Of a stretch of DNA of 64,000 bases, positions 25,766-34,484 are shown in pieces; within the stretch, counting starts at the first letter, position 1, and each line of letters begins with the position of its first letter. This DNA comes from Firmicutes bacterium UBA5201 (lineage in GTDB: Bacteria; Bacillota; Clostridia; Peptostreptococcales; Acidaminobacteraceae), in NCBI GenBank assembly GCA_002412775.1, contig DHVT01000019.1, positions 35,963 through 99,962 on the forward strand, given 5' to 3'. The notes beneath the pieces were generated by a model that saw only the letters and a list, made by a program, of their open reading frames with translations, made no database searches and had not been told where the DNA came from. The translations under genes and the position numbers were made by a program.

Positions 25766-28700
25766 TTAGTTGAATTTTTCTTCCACATCCTCAAGTTTTA
25801 CAGATAAAATCTTGGAGATTCCGTATTCTTCCATAGTGACACCATAGAGTGTGTCAGCAATCTCCATAGTGCCTTTTCTATGAGTGATGACAACAAATTG
25901 TGATTTTTCAGCGTATTCCTTGATGAATGCTGCGAACCTGTAGACGTTGACGTCATCAAGCGCGGCTTCAATCTCATCCAATATGCAAAATGGTGATGGT
26001 TTTGTTTTGAGTATTGCAAATAACAATGCTATGGCGGTAAGCGCCTTTTCACCTCCGGAAAGCAAATTGATGCTTTGCAGTTTTTTTCCAGGCGGTTGAG
26101 CGATTATGTCAATATCGCAATTGAGCAAATCATCATAATCAGTGAGGAGAAGTTCTGCGACACCACCGTTGAAGAGAGTGATGAACGTGTCTTTAAAATG
26201 GGTGTTGATCAGCTCAAAGTGTGTCTTGAACAGTTCAATCATCTTATGATCGAGTTCCTTGATGATTTTTTCAAGCTGCTTTATGGCATCTGAAAGGTCC
26301 TTCTTTTGCTCAGACAGGAATTTATATCGCTCTGAAACTTCCTCATATTCTTTGATGGCGTTCACATTGACTGTTCCAAGCATCTTCAGGTCGTTTTTCA
26401 GTTGTTTGACTTCTGTTTTAGGATAATTATGTTCCACCTGAAGCGCTTCTGCGATGGACATTTCATATTTATCCCATAGGTCTGCGATCACCAGATCTTT
26501 TTCGACTTCAAGTTTGGCCATCTTGACTTCAAGACGATGAAGTTCCTCTTTGTATTGGTCTTGCAGTTGGGTCATTTCTGAAATGTCACGTGTCAATACT
26601 CCAAGAGATTCCGAGTGCTTTCTCTTGACACGATAGTTTTCTTCGATGTTTGCTCTTAGCGCGATCATTTTGTCACCCAGCTTTTCAATGGAATCTGAAA
26701 TGGATGACACCATACCTGTGATTTCCATTTTGCTCTTTTCATAGGTGTTCAACTGGGAGATTCTAAGGTTGTTCTTTTGAAGGGTTGTTTTGTGATCGTC
26801 TTCTATTCTCAAGAGTTCCTTGGTTTTGAATTCAAAGTTTTGCTCAACTGACGCCAGCTCGATCTTGTAGGTCGTCAGCGCGTCGATATGACCTTGCAAA
26901 TCAGATTCGATTTTTACGATGCCTTCACCGATGTCCGTCAACTGGGTTTCAAGAGATTTCGCTCGAAGCTCAGCCCTTTCGATTTCCTGCCGTCTTTCAT
27001 CAATAGCATCCAATGTGGACCTTTTCTCAACTTCAAGCGTGTCATAATCTCTGTTCAACTTGGTCAGCTGTTCAAGATTGTTTTTATGCCATTGCTCTTG
27101 ATTGTCATTATGATTTTCAAGTCTGAGTTTCTCCATTCGAAGTGTGTCGATGGATTCTCTGAGTGATTTGATGGCAGACTCTTCACTATCGATCAAACGA
27201 TCCAATTGGATGATTTCGGATTCATTGACTTCAATCTCACCTTGTAAAATGTCGATTCTCTGACCAAGTTCACCGATGCGTCGTTTTCTTCCGAGGACAT
27301 TGCTCACTCTCGATTTGAATGAGCCTCCTGTTATATGTCCACCAGGTACGAGCACATCGCCTTTCAGCGTGATGATCTTATACCTTAGGTTGTCCATTTT
27401 AAGCAGTTCAGAAGCCGTTTCAAAATTATCAACAATAATGATTCTGCCCAATAGGTGATCGATCATCCGGTCGAACTCCGAATCACTTTTGACAAGGTCG
27501 CTGGCGACACCAATAAACCCTTTTATACTTTTCATTTTTTCGATTTTGTTGTTTTGTTCGCCTTTACCTCCAAGGTTTTCCAGAGGTAAAAATGTGACTC
27601 GCCCCAAATCGTTCTTTCTCAAGAAATCTATGGATCGTTTGGCATCTTTCACATGGTCGCAGACTATGTTTTGTAGAGCTTTGCCTAGGGCAATCTCTAT
27701 GGCGACCTCATACTCTTTTGGAACTTCGATCAATGTGGCGACAATTCCCCTGATTCCAGTGGTGTCAGGCAATCTTTTCAATATTTCCTTGACGCCTTTG
27801 TCGTAACCCTCGAACTCCTCTTCCATAGTCGTGAGCAGTTTCTTCTCTGTTCCAAGTTGAGAGAGTTCTTTGGACACGGAGTCAAGTGTCAAGGCTATGG
27901 CACTTTTTTTATCCTTGAAAAATTTCTGTGATTTAAGTTTGTTGCCAAGCTGAATGTTCAACGATTCATGTTCTGTGTTCATTCGATCGATTTGGCCTTG
28001 AATTTGAAAACGTTCCTCTTTTGACGATTCAATCGTTTCATTTTGAATGCGGATTGTTTCATCGATGGCATTGATTTTCTCAGTCAATTGCCCGACAAAT
28101 CTATTGAAGTTCTCAATTTCCCTATTTTTGATTTCAATATCGTTCAGCAAATCTATTGTTTCCTGACGTTCAAATTCATTCTCGGACTTCATTCTGGACA
28201 GCTCAACAAGTGCTTCATCCTTGAGAACAGTTACATCTTCGATCTTTGACTGCAACGAGTTTCTTTTATCAATAATTTCATCCCGTTCTCGAATCTGCTG
28301 GTTCTTTTCTTCTTCAATTTTGAACACATGTGCTTCAACTTCCTTGATTTCATCCTTGATCCGCTCTATGTTGGAATCAAAATTCGAGATTTTCTCAATC
28401 ATCAATTGCTTTTCACCGAGTGTTTTGCTTTCGAGATTCATGATTTCATGAAGTTCATCCTCAAGTGTTCTCAGCTGCTGATTGATGGCATAAAGTGCGG
28501 AATCCTTTGTATCATAATCCTTCTTGAGATCCGTCTGTCTTTCAGATAACGCTTTGATTTGATCCTCGAAGTTGGCCCTGTTTTTATAGACTTCCAAAAT
28601 GGACTGCTCACATGTCGTATAACGCTTCGCAAATGCATGCAATTCGATATTCCTTAGAATCTCACTCAATTCTATATATTTCTCGGCACGTTCACTTTCT

Positions 28701-29320
28701 ATTCTAAGAGGTTCCACACGATCTTCGATTTCAGATAGGATATCTTGAATTCTCAGCAAATTGTCACTGGTGGTCTTTAATTTTTTTTCAGTCTCGGTTT
28801 TTCTGGATTTGTATTTGACGATTCCAGCCGCTTCCTCAAAAAGCATTCTTCTTTCATCTTTGTTGTTGCTAAGGACCTCATCGATTCTACCTTGTCCAAT
28901 TATTGAATAGCCCTCTCTACCGATGCCGGTATCCATGAAAAGTTCCCTGACATCCTTGAGACGACAAGGCATCTGATTCAACAAATACTCACTTTCCCCC
29001 GAACGATGGACGCGACGCACGATTGAAATTTCATCGTATTCCAGTGGAAAAAATTGTTCCGAATTATCAAAAATCAATTTGACTTCAGCAAGTCCAAGAG
29101 ACTTCCTGTGTTTTGTTCCACTGAAAATGACGTCTTCCATCTTGGTTCCTCTGAGGGTTTTGACCCTTTGTTCCCCAAGTACCCATCGCACCGCATCGGT
29201 GATGTTGCTCTTTCCACTGCCATTGGGACCAACCACGCAAGTCACACCGTTTTTGAACTCAATGACCGTTTTATCTGCAAATGATTTGAAGCCCCTCATT
29301 TCTACTCTTTTTAAATACAA
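25766..29320 (-). CDS. smc: Chromosome partition protein Smc
   Basis: Core of the SMC-ScpAB condensin. 1184 aa with the typical order: Walker A GPNGSGKS (33-40) in the head, a long coiled coil (about 170-500), the hinge (about 515-675; GIRGIVATLIEVPKEYEVAIE, GGHITGGS), a second coiled coil (to about 1010), then signature LSGGEKALTAIALLFAI and Walker B FCILDEIEAALDD. It begins 14 bp after the radical SAM gene and ends 10 bp before ftsY. Confidence 0.98.
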   Translation of the reverse strand: MYLKRVEMRGFKSFADKTVIEFKNGVTCVVGPNGSGKSNITDAVRWVLGEQRVKTLRGTKMEDVIFSGTKHRKSLGLAEVKLIFDNSEQFFPLEYDEISIVRRVHRSGESEYLLNQMPCRLKDVRELFMDTGIGREGYSIIGQGRIDEVLSNNKDERRMLFEEAAGIVKYKSRKTETEKKLKTTSDNLLRIQDILSEIEDRVEPLRIESERAEKYIELSEILRNIELHAFAKRYTTCEQSILEVYKNRANFEDQIKALSERQTDLKKDYDTKDSALYAINQQLRTLEDELHEIMNLESKTLGEKQLMIEKISNFDSNIERIKDEIKEVEAHVFKIEEEKNQQIRERDEIIDKRNSLQSKIEDVTVLKDEALVELSRMKSENEFERQETIDLLNDIEIKNREIENFNRFVGQLTEKINAIDETIRIQNETIESSKEERFQIQGQIDRMNTEHESLNIQLGNKLKSQKFFKDKKSAIALTLDSVSKELSQLGTEKKLLTTMEEEFEGYDKGVKEILKRLPDTTGIRGIVATLIEVPKEYEVAIEIALGKALQNIVCDHVKDAKRSIDFLRKNDLGRVTFLPLENLGGKGEQNNKIEKMKSIKGFIGVASDLVKSDSEFDRMIDHLLGRIIIVDNFETASELLKMDNLRYKIITLKGDVLVPGGHITGGSFKSRVSNVLGRKRRIGELGQRIDILQGEIEVNESEIIQLDRLIDSEESAIKSLRESIDTLRMEKLRLENHNDNQEQWHKNNLEQLTKLNRDYDTLEVEKRSTLDAIDERRQEIERAELRAKSLETQLTDIGEGIVKIESDLQGHIDALTTYKIELASVEQNFEFKTKELLRIEDDHKTTLQKNNLRISQLNTYEKSKMEITGMVSSISDSIEKLGDKMIALRANIEENYRVKRKHSESLGVLTRDISEMTQLQDQYKEELHRLEVKMAKLEVEKDLVIADLWDKYEMSIAEALQVEHNYPKTEVKQLKNDLKMLGTVNVNAIKEYEEVSERYKFLSEQKKDLSDAIKQLEKIIKELDHKMIELFKTHFELINTHFKDTFITLFNGGVAELLLTDYDDLLNCDIDIIAQPPGKKLQSINLLSGGEKALTAIALLFAILKTKPSPFCILDEIEAALDDVNVYRFAAFIKEYAEKSQFVVITHRKGTMEIADTLYGVTMEEYGISKILSVKLEDVEEKFN

Positions 29321-29334
29321 GATCTCACCCCTGA

Positions 29335-30378
29335 TTATCGCATCACATCAATGGAATGCGTGGTATTTTCAGTTATTATTTGAATGGTGTGGATTGGAAT
29401 CGACTCATCCGATAAGATGTTGAACTTCAAGTCCCCGTAAAGGGCACTGAGCCTCTTCAAATTGATTTTTCCCTGTCCACTTACAAATGACGCTTGGCTT
29501 TTGTTGACCATTACTTTCATTTCTCCGTCATGTCCATATTGCTCAACAAACCTTGAAAGGGCATCAAAAAACAAAAATGACATGACCAAAGCACCAAAGG
29601 CCGGATGAAATGGTCCTGCTATCACATCCGCACCTAATTCGATCAAGTCTGTTTTTTGTAGTCCCAGCCGAATCACAGGAATATCGTTAACTGTAAACCT
29701 CTTGTAGGCCTCAGCAACTACCGCCACAGCCTCTTCGAGCCGCACCGGCACATAGTGTCCCCCCAGTGTCAAGTCGGCAAGCTCGGTCTCCTTGATGACC
29801 AGAGCGGGATAAATCCGCACACAATCGGGCTTGAGTGAAATGGTCTCCTCCACCGATTCCAGGAATTTGACCGCATGATCTCCTGGTAAGCCATACATGA
29901 GCTGAATGCCAAAACTCAAATTGTAAGCCTTTAGCATCGAAACCGCACGAAAAATCGCAGTGCGATCATGACCTCGTCGGGATTTCATAAGAACATCATC
30001 GTGAAATGACTGGCATCCAAGCTCCACCATATCCACTCCATAGGATTTCAGCAATTCCAAAACTTCAACTGTTATATAATCCGGTCTCGTTGACAATCTG
30101 ATTTTGTGGATACGACCGCTGTCCCTATATCTTTTTGCGATTTCAAGATACTCCCGTTGAAGATTCAAGTCAAGTCCTGTAAAACTACCACCATAAAAGG
30201 CGATTTCAATTCGATCAAAACCCATCGTCTCCAAATAGCCATCTATATGGTCGGTCACTTCACTCATGGACATGACATCGGTGACACCCGTGATCTTTCT
30301 TTGATTGCAGAACACACAATCATTCTTGCAACCCATATGAGATATGAATATGGGAATGATTCCGATACTAGTTTTCAT
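29335..30378 (-). CDS. Elp3-like radical SAM protein without acetyltransferase domain
   Basis: 347-aa radical SAM enzyme with the cluster motif CKNDCVFCNQ (Cys17-x4-Cys-x2-Cys spacing as seen), the glycine-rich FYGGSFTGLD near residue 62 and RLSTRPDYIT near 95, all as in the Elp3/coproporphyrinogen-oxidase-like branch. Unlike Elp3 it has no GNAT domain at the end. The family is regularly encoded between rnc and smc in clostridia, but its substrate is unknown to me; tRNA modification is a guess. It overlaps rnc by 11 bp. Confidence 0.85.
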   Translation of the reverse strand: MKTSIGIIPIFISHMGCKNDCVFCNQRKITGVTDVMSMSEVTDHIDGYLETMGFDRIEIAFYGGSFTGLDLNLQREYLEIAKRYRDSGRIHKIRLSTRPDYITVEVLELLKSYGVDMVELGCQSFHDDVLMKSRRGHDRTAIFRAVSMLKAYNLSFGIQLMYGLPGDHAVKFLESVEETISLKPDCVRIYPALVIKETELADLTLGGHYVPVRLEEAVAVVAEAYKRFTVNDIPVIRLGLQKTDLIELGADVIAGPFHPAFGALVMSFLFFDALSRFVEQYGHDGEMKVMVNKSQASFVSGQGKINLKRLSALYGDLKFNILSDESIPIHTIQIITENTTHSIDVMR

Positions 30379-31069
30379 TGTTCAACAACCTTTTGAGCCC
30401 CTCTTTGGCGGCTTCTTGTTCAGATTCTTTCTTACTTCTTCCAGATCCGACACCAATGATGTCATCGTTTAATTTCACATGGGTGAAAAACAGTTTGGAA
30501 TGATCCGGACCTTCCTCTTTAAAAATCTCATAACGGATCCTGTTGCCTTTTTTCACTTGGATCTCTTCTTGCAACTGCGTCTTGTAATCCGTAAAAAGTC
30601 TACCTTGTGTTGCGTTTTCAACAATTTCCTTCATATGGTTCAGAACGAACTTCCTCACAACGTCAATACCACCATCGAGATACATCGCCGCTATGATCGC
30701 CTCAAAAGCATCTGAAAGAATCGAGGTCCGTTCACGCCCACCTGTAAGTTCCTCCCCGCGTCCAAAATACATGTACTCACCTATATTGAGCGCACGTGAG
30801 GCCTCTCCGAGAGAAGATTCGCAAACAATCTTTGCCCTGATTTTCGTGAGTTGCCCTTCTTCCAGATTGATGTGATTGTTGTACAGATACTCGCTGATTA
30901 CAAGGCCAAGAACTGAATCTCCCAGGAATTCCAATCGTTCATTGTTTTTCATCCGATTTTTTTTGTTTTCATTGGCATAAGAACTATGCGTCAATGCCCG
31001 AATCAAATAATTTTTGTCTTCGAAAACATAGTTCAGTCTGGTTTCAATTTGATTAATGATGTTCTCCAT
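30368..31069 (-). CDS. rnc: Ribonuclease III
   Basis: Double-strand-specific endoribonuclease for rRNA and mRNA processing. 233 aa: catalytic signature NERLEFLGDSVLGLVISEYL near residue 43, a second acidic site in LSDAFEAIIAAMYLDGG near 118, and a C-terminal dsRNA-binding domain with GSGRSKKESEQEAAKEGL. In B. subtilis acpP lies directly before this gene; here the preceding gene on the strand is plsX. Confidence 0.97.
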   Translation of the reverse strand: MENIINQIETRLNYVFEDKNYLIRALTHSSYANENKKNRMKNNERLEFLGDSVLGLVISEYLYNNHINLEEGQLTKIRAKIVCESSLGEASRALNIGEYMYFGRGEELTGGRERTSILSDAFEAIIAAMYLDGGIDVVRKFVLNHMKEIVENATQGRLFTDYKTQLQEEIQVKKGNRIRYEIFKEEGPDHSKLFFTHVKLNDDIIGVGSGRSKKESEQEAAKEGLKRLLNNEN

Positions 31070-31159
31070 TTTTTTCTCCTTTACATGAAAGGATATTTAA
31101 ATATACCATGACAAATACTGTGATGACATATTTAAACAACCTTTGTTGACACACTAACT

Positions 31160-31188
31160 ATTTTATAATTTTAAGACGTAAAAAACAA
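31160..31188 (-). promoter_or_regulatory. Candidate promoter of rnc-smc-ftsY
   Basis: -35-like TTGTTT (31188-31183), 17-bp spacer, -10 TAAAAT (31165-31160), about 90 bp before rnc in an AT-rich gap of about 210 bp. The rest of that gap holds the plsX hairpins and no coding sequence that I can support. Confidence 0.4.
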
Positions 31189-31218
31189 CTGGATTTATTA
31201 AATGATTTGTAAATGTAA

Positions 31219-31273
31219 ATGACCCATGCTCGCATGGGTCATCCAGAGGCTTTAAGTCTCTTTCATAAAGCCT
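31219..31273 (-). terminator. Two tandem hairpins after plsX
   Basis: First hairpin, nearest plsX: AGGCTTTA/TAAAGCCT (31247-31254 with 31266-31273). Second: a perfect 10-bp ATGACCCATG/CATGGGTCAT stem with a 4-nt loop (31219-31242). Neither is followed by a strong T run, so they may protect or process the 3' end rather than terminate efficiently. Confidence 0.5.
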
Positions 31274-31279
31274 GTGTCA

Positions 31280-32302
31280 TTATTCGCTTACATCACTATC
31301 GATCTCATCACTGGTCAATCCGGAGATTTTCAATTTGATCTCATTCACCAGGTTGGTCTGCACACCAAGTTGAGCGTATTTTATAGCATTTTTGAATGCT
31401 TTCGCGTTGGATGAACCATGAGCCTTTACAACAAGTCCGTTGATTCCCAGAAGTGGCGCTCCACCATACTCCGTATAATCGAGCATCTTCTTGAAATCAC
31501 CAAGATTTTTCTTTAGAAGCAGTCCACCGATTTTCCCAATGGTATTTTTCATTATTTCACGTTTGAGTCCTTTGACAAGAGACAATGCCACACCCTCTGT
31601 CAGCTTTAGAATAATATTGCCTGTGAATCCATCTGCGACAATGACATCCACTTTTCCTGTAGGTACATCGCGTCCTTCAACATTCCCCACAAAATTGAGT
31701 TCAGTCTGTTTCAGCAATTGATGGGTTTCAATATAAAGTGGTGTGCCCTTTGTTTCTTCAGCCCCTATATTGACCAGAGCGACTCTTGGGTTTTCAATGC
31801 CTAAAATTTTCTCAGCATACATACTTCCCATATAAGCGAACTCTATGAGGTTGCGTGGTTTACACTCCGCATTCGCACCAGCGTCCACCAAAACGGATGC
31901 CCCTTCCATAGTGGGATAAATGGTACAGATCGCAGGCCTGTCAATGCCTTTGATTCTACCGACTTTGAAAAGTCCGCCGGCGAGCAGTGCCCCTGTGTTT
32001 CCCGCAGAAACAAACGCATCCACATCACCTTTTCTAAGCGCTTTAAGTCCTACCACCATTGATGAATCACTTTTACTTTTGATGGCCTTGACCGGTTTAT
32101 CATCATTCTCTATCACTTCTGTCGTATGTACGATCTCTATACGCGCTGAGTCATGTTTGTATTTGGAAAGCTCGTTCCTGATCATGGATTCATCACCGTA
32201 TAGGACGATATCTCCAGAAATCATTTCAAGTGATTCCACAGCACCTTTGACATTCTCCACAGGAGCATGGTCGCCTCCCATTGCATCAAAACCAATTTTC
32301 AT
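31280..32302 (-). CDS. plsX: Phosphate acyltransferase PlsX
   Basis: Makes acyl-phosphate from acyl-ACP for phospholipid synthesis. 340 aa starting MKIGFDAMGGDHAPVENV, with AIKSKSDSSMVVGL, SAGNTGALLAGG near residue 100, NIGAEETKG and GFTGNIILKLTEG. Follows rpmF in the conserved yceD-rpmF-plsX order, but the fab genes and acpP that normally follow are missing here. fakA, whose product makes acyl-phosphate from free fatty acids, lies 8 kb away. Confidence 0.96.
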   Translation of the reverse strand: MKIGFDAMGGDHAPVENVKGAVESLEMISGDIVLYGDESMIRNELSKYKHDSARIEIVHTTEVIENDDKPVKAIKSKSDSSMVVGLKALRKGDVDAFVSAGNTGALLAGGLFKVGRIKGIDRPAICTIYPTMEGASVLVDAGANAECKPRNLIEFAYMGSMYAEKILGIENPRVALVNIGAEETKGTPLYIETHQLLKQTELNFVGNVEGRDVPTGKVDVIVADGFTGNIILKLTEGVALSLVKGLKREIMKNTIGKIGGLLLKKNLGDFKKMLDYTEYGGAPLLGINGLVVKAHGSSNAKAFKNAIKYAQLGVQTNLVNEIKLKISGLTSDEIDSDVSE

Positions 32303-32350
32303 AATCCACCTCTATTATTAAGCTAATACAATCATACGGAAAAAAAACAA

Positions 32351-32381
32351 AAAAGGCAATAGCACAGGGCTATTACCTTTT
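32351..32381 (-). terminator. Rho-independent terminator after rpmF
   Basis: 13-bp stem AAAAGGCAATAGC/GCTATTACCTTTT with a single mismatch and a 5-nt loop. On the minus strand it runs into T6-G-T8. It separates rpmF from plsX, which then needs a separate promoter (none clear). Confidence 0.87.
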
Positions 32382-32393
32382 ATCTAGAAACGA

Positions 32394-32576
32394 TTACGCT
32401 TCTTTCTGTTTAGCATCTCTACTGTAATAGAAACCACATTCCACACATTCTCTGTGTGATACGTTTGCTGCTTTACATTTTGGACATTCGATAATGTTTG
32501 GAGCAACCATTTTAGTAGTACTTGCTCTTCTCTTATCTCTTCTCGCTTTACCTATCTTACGCTTAGGTACTGCCAT
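32394..32576 (-). CDS. rpmF: Large ribosomal subunit protein bL32 (zinc-binding form)
   Basis: 60-aa ribosomal protein, MAVPKRKIGKARRDKRRA at the start. The four-Cys zinc ribbon is present (CPKC...CVEC), so this is the C+ paralogue type. The gene is 20 bp after yceD with a strong GGAGGTG site, as in most bacteria. Confidence 0.98.
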   Translation of the reverse strand: MAVPKRKIGKARRDKRRASTTKMVAPNIIECPKCKAANVSHRECVECGFYYSRDAKQKEA

Positions 32577-32595
32577 ATCTTAACACCTCCTTAAT

Positions 32596-33093
32596 TTAAA
32601 TGAATAAATTCTTAAGCGCCTCAAGTCTCGGGTCGATTCTCTCGTCACTACATGTACACGTTTCTTTATTCAGGTCCGCACCACACATGGGACAAAGTCC
32701 CTTGCAACTTTCACTGCATATGACCTGCAGCGGTAAATTGAGTGTGATTTCTTCCTCAAGAATCGGAGCCAAATCAAGCACGCTGGATTCCAGCAATGTC
32801 TCTTCATCTGATCCTTCTGTATCCAGTTTTGTAACCAATAGTCGCTCCACAGTGTTCTTAAGACTTATGGTCACTCTTTCCAAACATCTGTGACATTCGA
32901 AAATCATATCGCCAGAATAAGTGAGGGTCAAGTCATAGCGTTTATCAATCTTTTTGATTTTCCCCAAAACGTTGATAACCGACGCGTCGACACTCTTGAT
33001 CGATTCCAAATAAGACTCGCTTAATATAAGATCGAAATTAAATTCCAGTTGATCCTGGAGTCCATTAATTACTTTTGTTAAATCAAGGTTCAT
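32596..33093 (-). CDS. yceD: YceD family (DUF177) protein
   Basis: 165-aa protein regularly encoded before rpmF. Visible: a middle region with MIFECHRCLERVTISL (CxxC-type) and a C-terminal CSESCKGLCPMCGADLN followed by CTCSDERIDPRLEALKNL, the family's hallmark Cys-rich tail. Linked to 23S rRNA/ribosome assembly in other organisms, but not firmly characterised in Firmicutes. It has a perfect-consensus promoter directly upstream. Confidence 0.92.
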   Translation of the reverse strand: MNLDLTKVINGLQDQLEFNFDLILSESYLESIKSVDASVINVLGKIKKIDKRYDLTLTYSGDMIFECHRCLERVTISLKNTVERLLVTKLDTEGSDEETLLESSVLDLAPILEEEITLNLPLQVICSESCKGLCPMCGADLNKETCTCSDERIDPRLEALKNLFI

Positions 33094-33121
33094 ATCATCA
33101 CCTCTTCAATGCAACATTAAC

Positions 33122-33150
33122 ATTATAATTATTACGGAGAGGTTTGTCAA
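33122..33150 (-). promoter_or_regulatory. Perfect-consensus sigma-A promoter of yceD-rpmF
   Basis: -35 TTGACA (33150-33145), 17-bp spacer, -10 TATAAT (33127-33122). It starts about 29 bp downstream of the ackA stop and leaves a leader of about 22 nt before yceD. Confidence 0.85.
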
Positions 33151-33178
33151 GTAAAACTACTTACACTGTATGAAAATC

Positions 33179-34372
33179 TTATTTGAGAAGATCTAGTGTA
33201 TCTCTGGCGATCATGAGTTCCTCATTGGTTGGAACCACCATGATTTTCACTTTTGAATCATCAGTGTTCACGAAAGCCTCTTTACCTCTTACACGGTTTT
33301 TTTCAGTATCCAGTACCGCACCCATGAATTCGAGACCTCTGCAGATTTCTTCACGGCTTTCGATGCCATTTTCTCCTAAACCAGCTGTGAATACGATTGC
33401 GTCCGCTCCACCAAGTACCGTAGCATAAGCTCCAATGTACTTTCTTACGTTACCATGGTAGATATCCAGTGCGAGTACCGCTCTTTCATTGCCTGCGGCT
33501 GCCGCGTCTTCGATGTCTCTGAAATCACTGCTTACTCCTGAAATCCCTAATACTCCAGATTTCTTATTCATAATGTCGTTCATCTGATCAAGAGTCAAAC
33601 CTTCTTTACCCATGAGGTAAGTCACGATCTGAGGATCGATGTCGCCACAACGTGTACCCATTACAAGGCCTTCAAGTGGTGTGAATCCCATAGAAGTATC
33701 TACAGACTTGCCACCGTCGATTGCTGCGATAGAAGCGCCATTTCCAAGGTGACAAGAGATGATCTTAGTCTCTGATAATGGTTTTCCAAGCATTTCTGCG
33801 GCTCTTTCGGATACGTATCTGTGGCTGGTGCCGTGGAAACCGTATCTTCTGACATGGTCTCTTTCATAGTATTCATAAGGAAGTGCATAAACGTATGCTT
33901 GCTTAGGCATAGTTTGATGGAATGCTGTATCGAATACACCAACATTTTCAATATTTGGCAAAAGTTCCTGAATGGCCTTGATGCCGATGATGTTTGGTGG
34001 ATTGTGAAGTGGAGCGATTTCAATACACTCTTCGAGAGCGGAAATCACATCATCGTTGATCACCACTGAAGCGCTGAATTTCTCTCCTGCATGAACAACA
34101 CGATGTCCTGCCGCTTTGATCTCATCCAGTGATGTGACAGCACCGTACTCCGGATGAACAAGTGCGAACAACACTTGTGAAAGTGCGTCTTTATGATTGT
34201 GCATAGGCACTTCAATCACAGTTTTTTCCTTACCTTCGGCTTCATGTTTAAGTCTTGAACCTTCAATGCCGATTCTCTCTACCAAACCTTTTGCCAAAAC
34301 ACTTTCATCTTCCATATTGAAGAGTTGGTACTTAAGCGACGAACTGCCACAATTGATTACTAAAACATTCAT
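33179..34372 (-). CDS. ackA: Acetate kinase
   Basis: Converts acetyl phosphate and ADP to acetate and ATP, the energy-yielding step of acetogenic fermentation. 397 aa with LVINCGSSSLKYQLF at the start, the AHRVVHAGEKF segment near residue 88, FDTAFHQTMPKQAYVYALP near 150, HLGNGASIAAIDGGKS near 210 and FTAGLGENG near 330. No phosphotransacetylase gene (pta) is beside it. Own near-consensus promoter, divergent from tmcAL. Confidence 0.98.
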   Translation of the reverse strand: MNVLVINCGSSSLKYQLFNMEDESVLAKGLVERIGIEGSRLKHEAEGKEKTVIEVPMHNHKDALSQVLFALVHPEYGAVTSLDEIKAAGHRVVHAGEKFSASVVINDDVISALEECIEIAPLHNPPNIIGIKAIQELLPNIENVGVFDTAFHQTMPKQAYVYALPYEYYERDHVRRYGFHGTSHRYVSERAAEMLGKPLSETKIISCHLGNGASIAAIDGGKSVDTSMGFTPLEGLVMGTRCGDIDPQIVTYLMGKEGLTLDQMNDIMNKKSGVLGISGVSSDFRDIEDAAAAGNERAVLALDIYHGNVRKYIGAYATVLGGADAIVFTAGLGENGIESREEICRGLEFMGAVLDTEKNRVRGKEAFVNTDDSKVKIMVVPTNEELMIARDTLDLLK

Positions 34373-34438
34373 TTAATGCCCTCCTTGATTGTATCTTAAA
34401 GATAATTAAAATCTTAGTGCTTTCGGCCATACATATAT

Positions 34439-34466
34439 ATTATAATGTAATTAGGCTATTTTTCAA
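34439..34466 (-). promoter_or_regulatory. Sigma-A promoter of ackA
   Basis: -35 TTGAAA (34466-34461), 16-bp spacer, -10 TATAAT (34444-34439), about 67 bp before ackA. The symmetrical ATTATAAT box also presents a TATAAT on the plus strand (34441-34446) that could serve tmcAL, though with a poor -35. Confidence 0.72.
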
Positions 34467-34484
34467 GACAAATGGAGGATATTA

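Noticed and set aside
25756..25794. Longer ftsY reading with about 13 extra N-terminal residues overlapping smc
   Set aside because: A TAAGGAGG site directly precedes the ATG at 25755, and the extension does not resemble FtsY N-termini.
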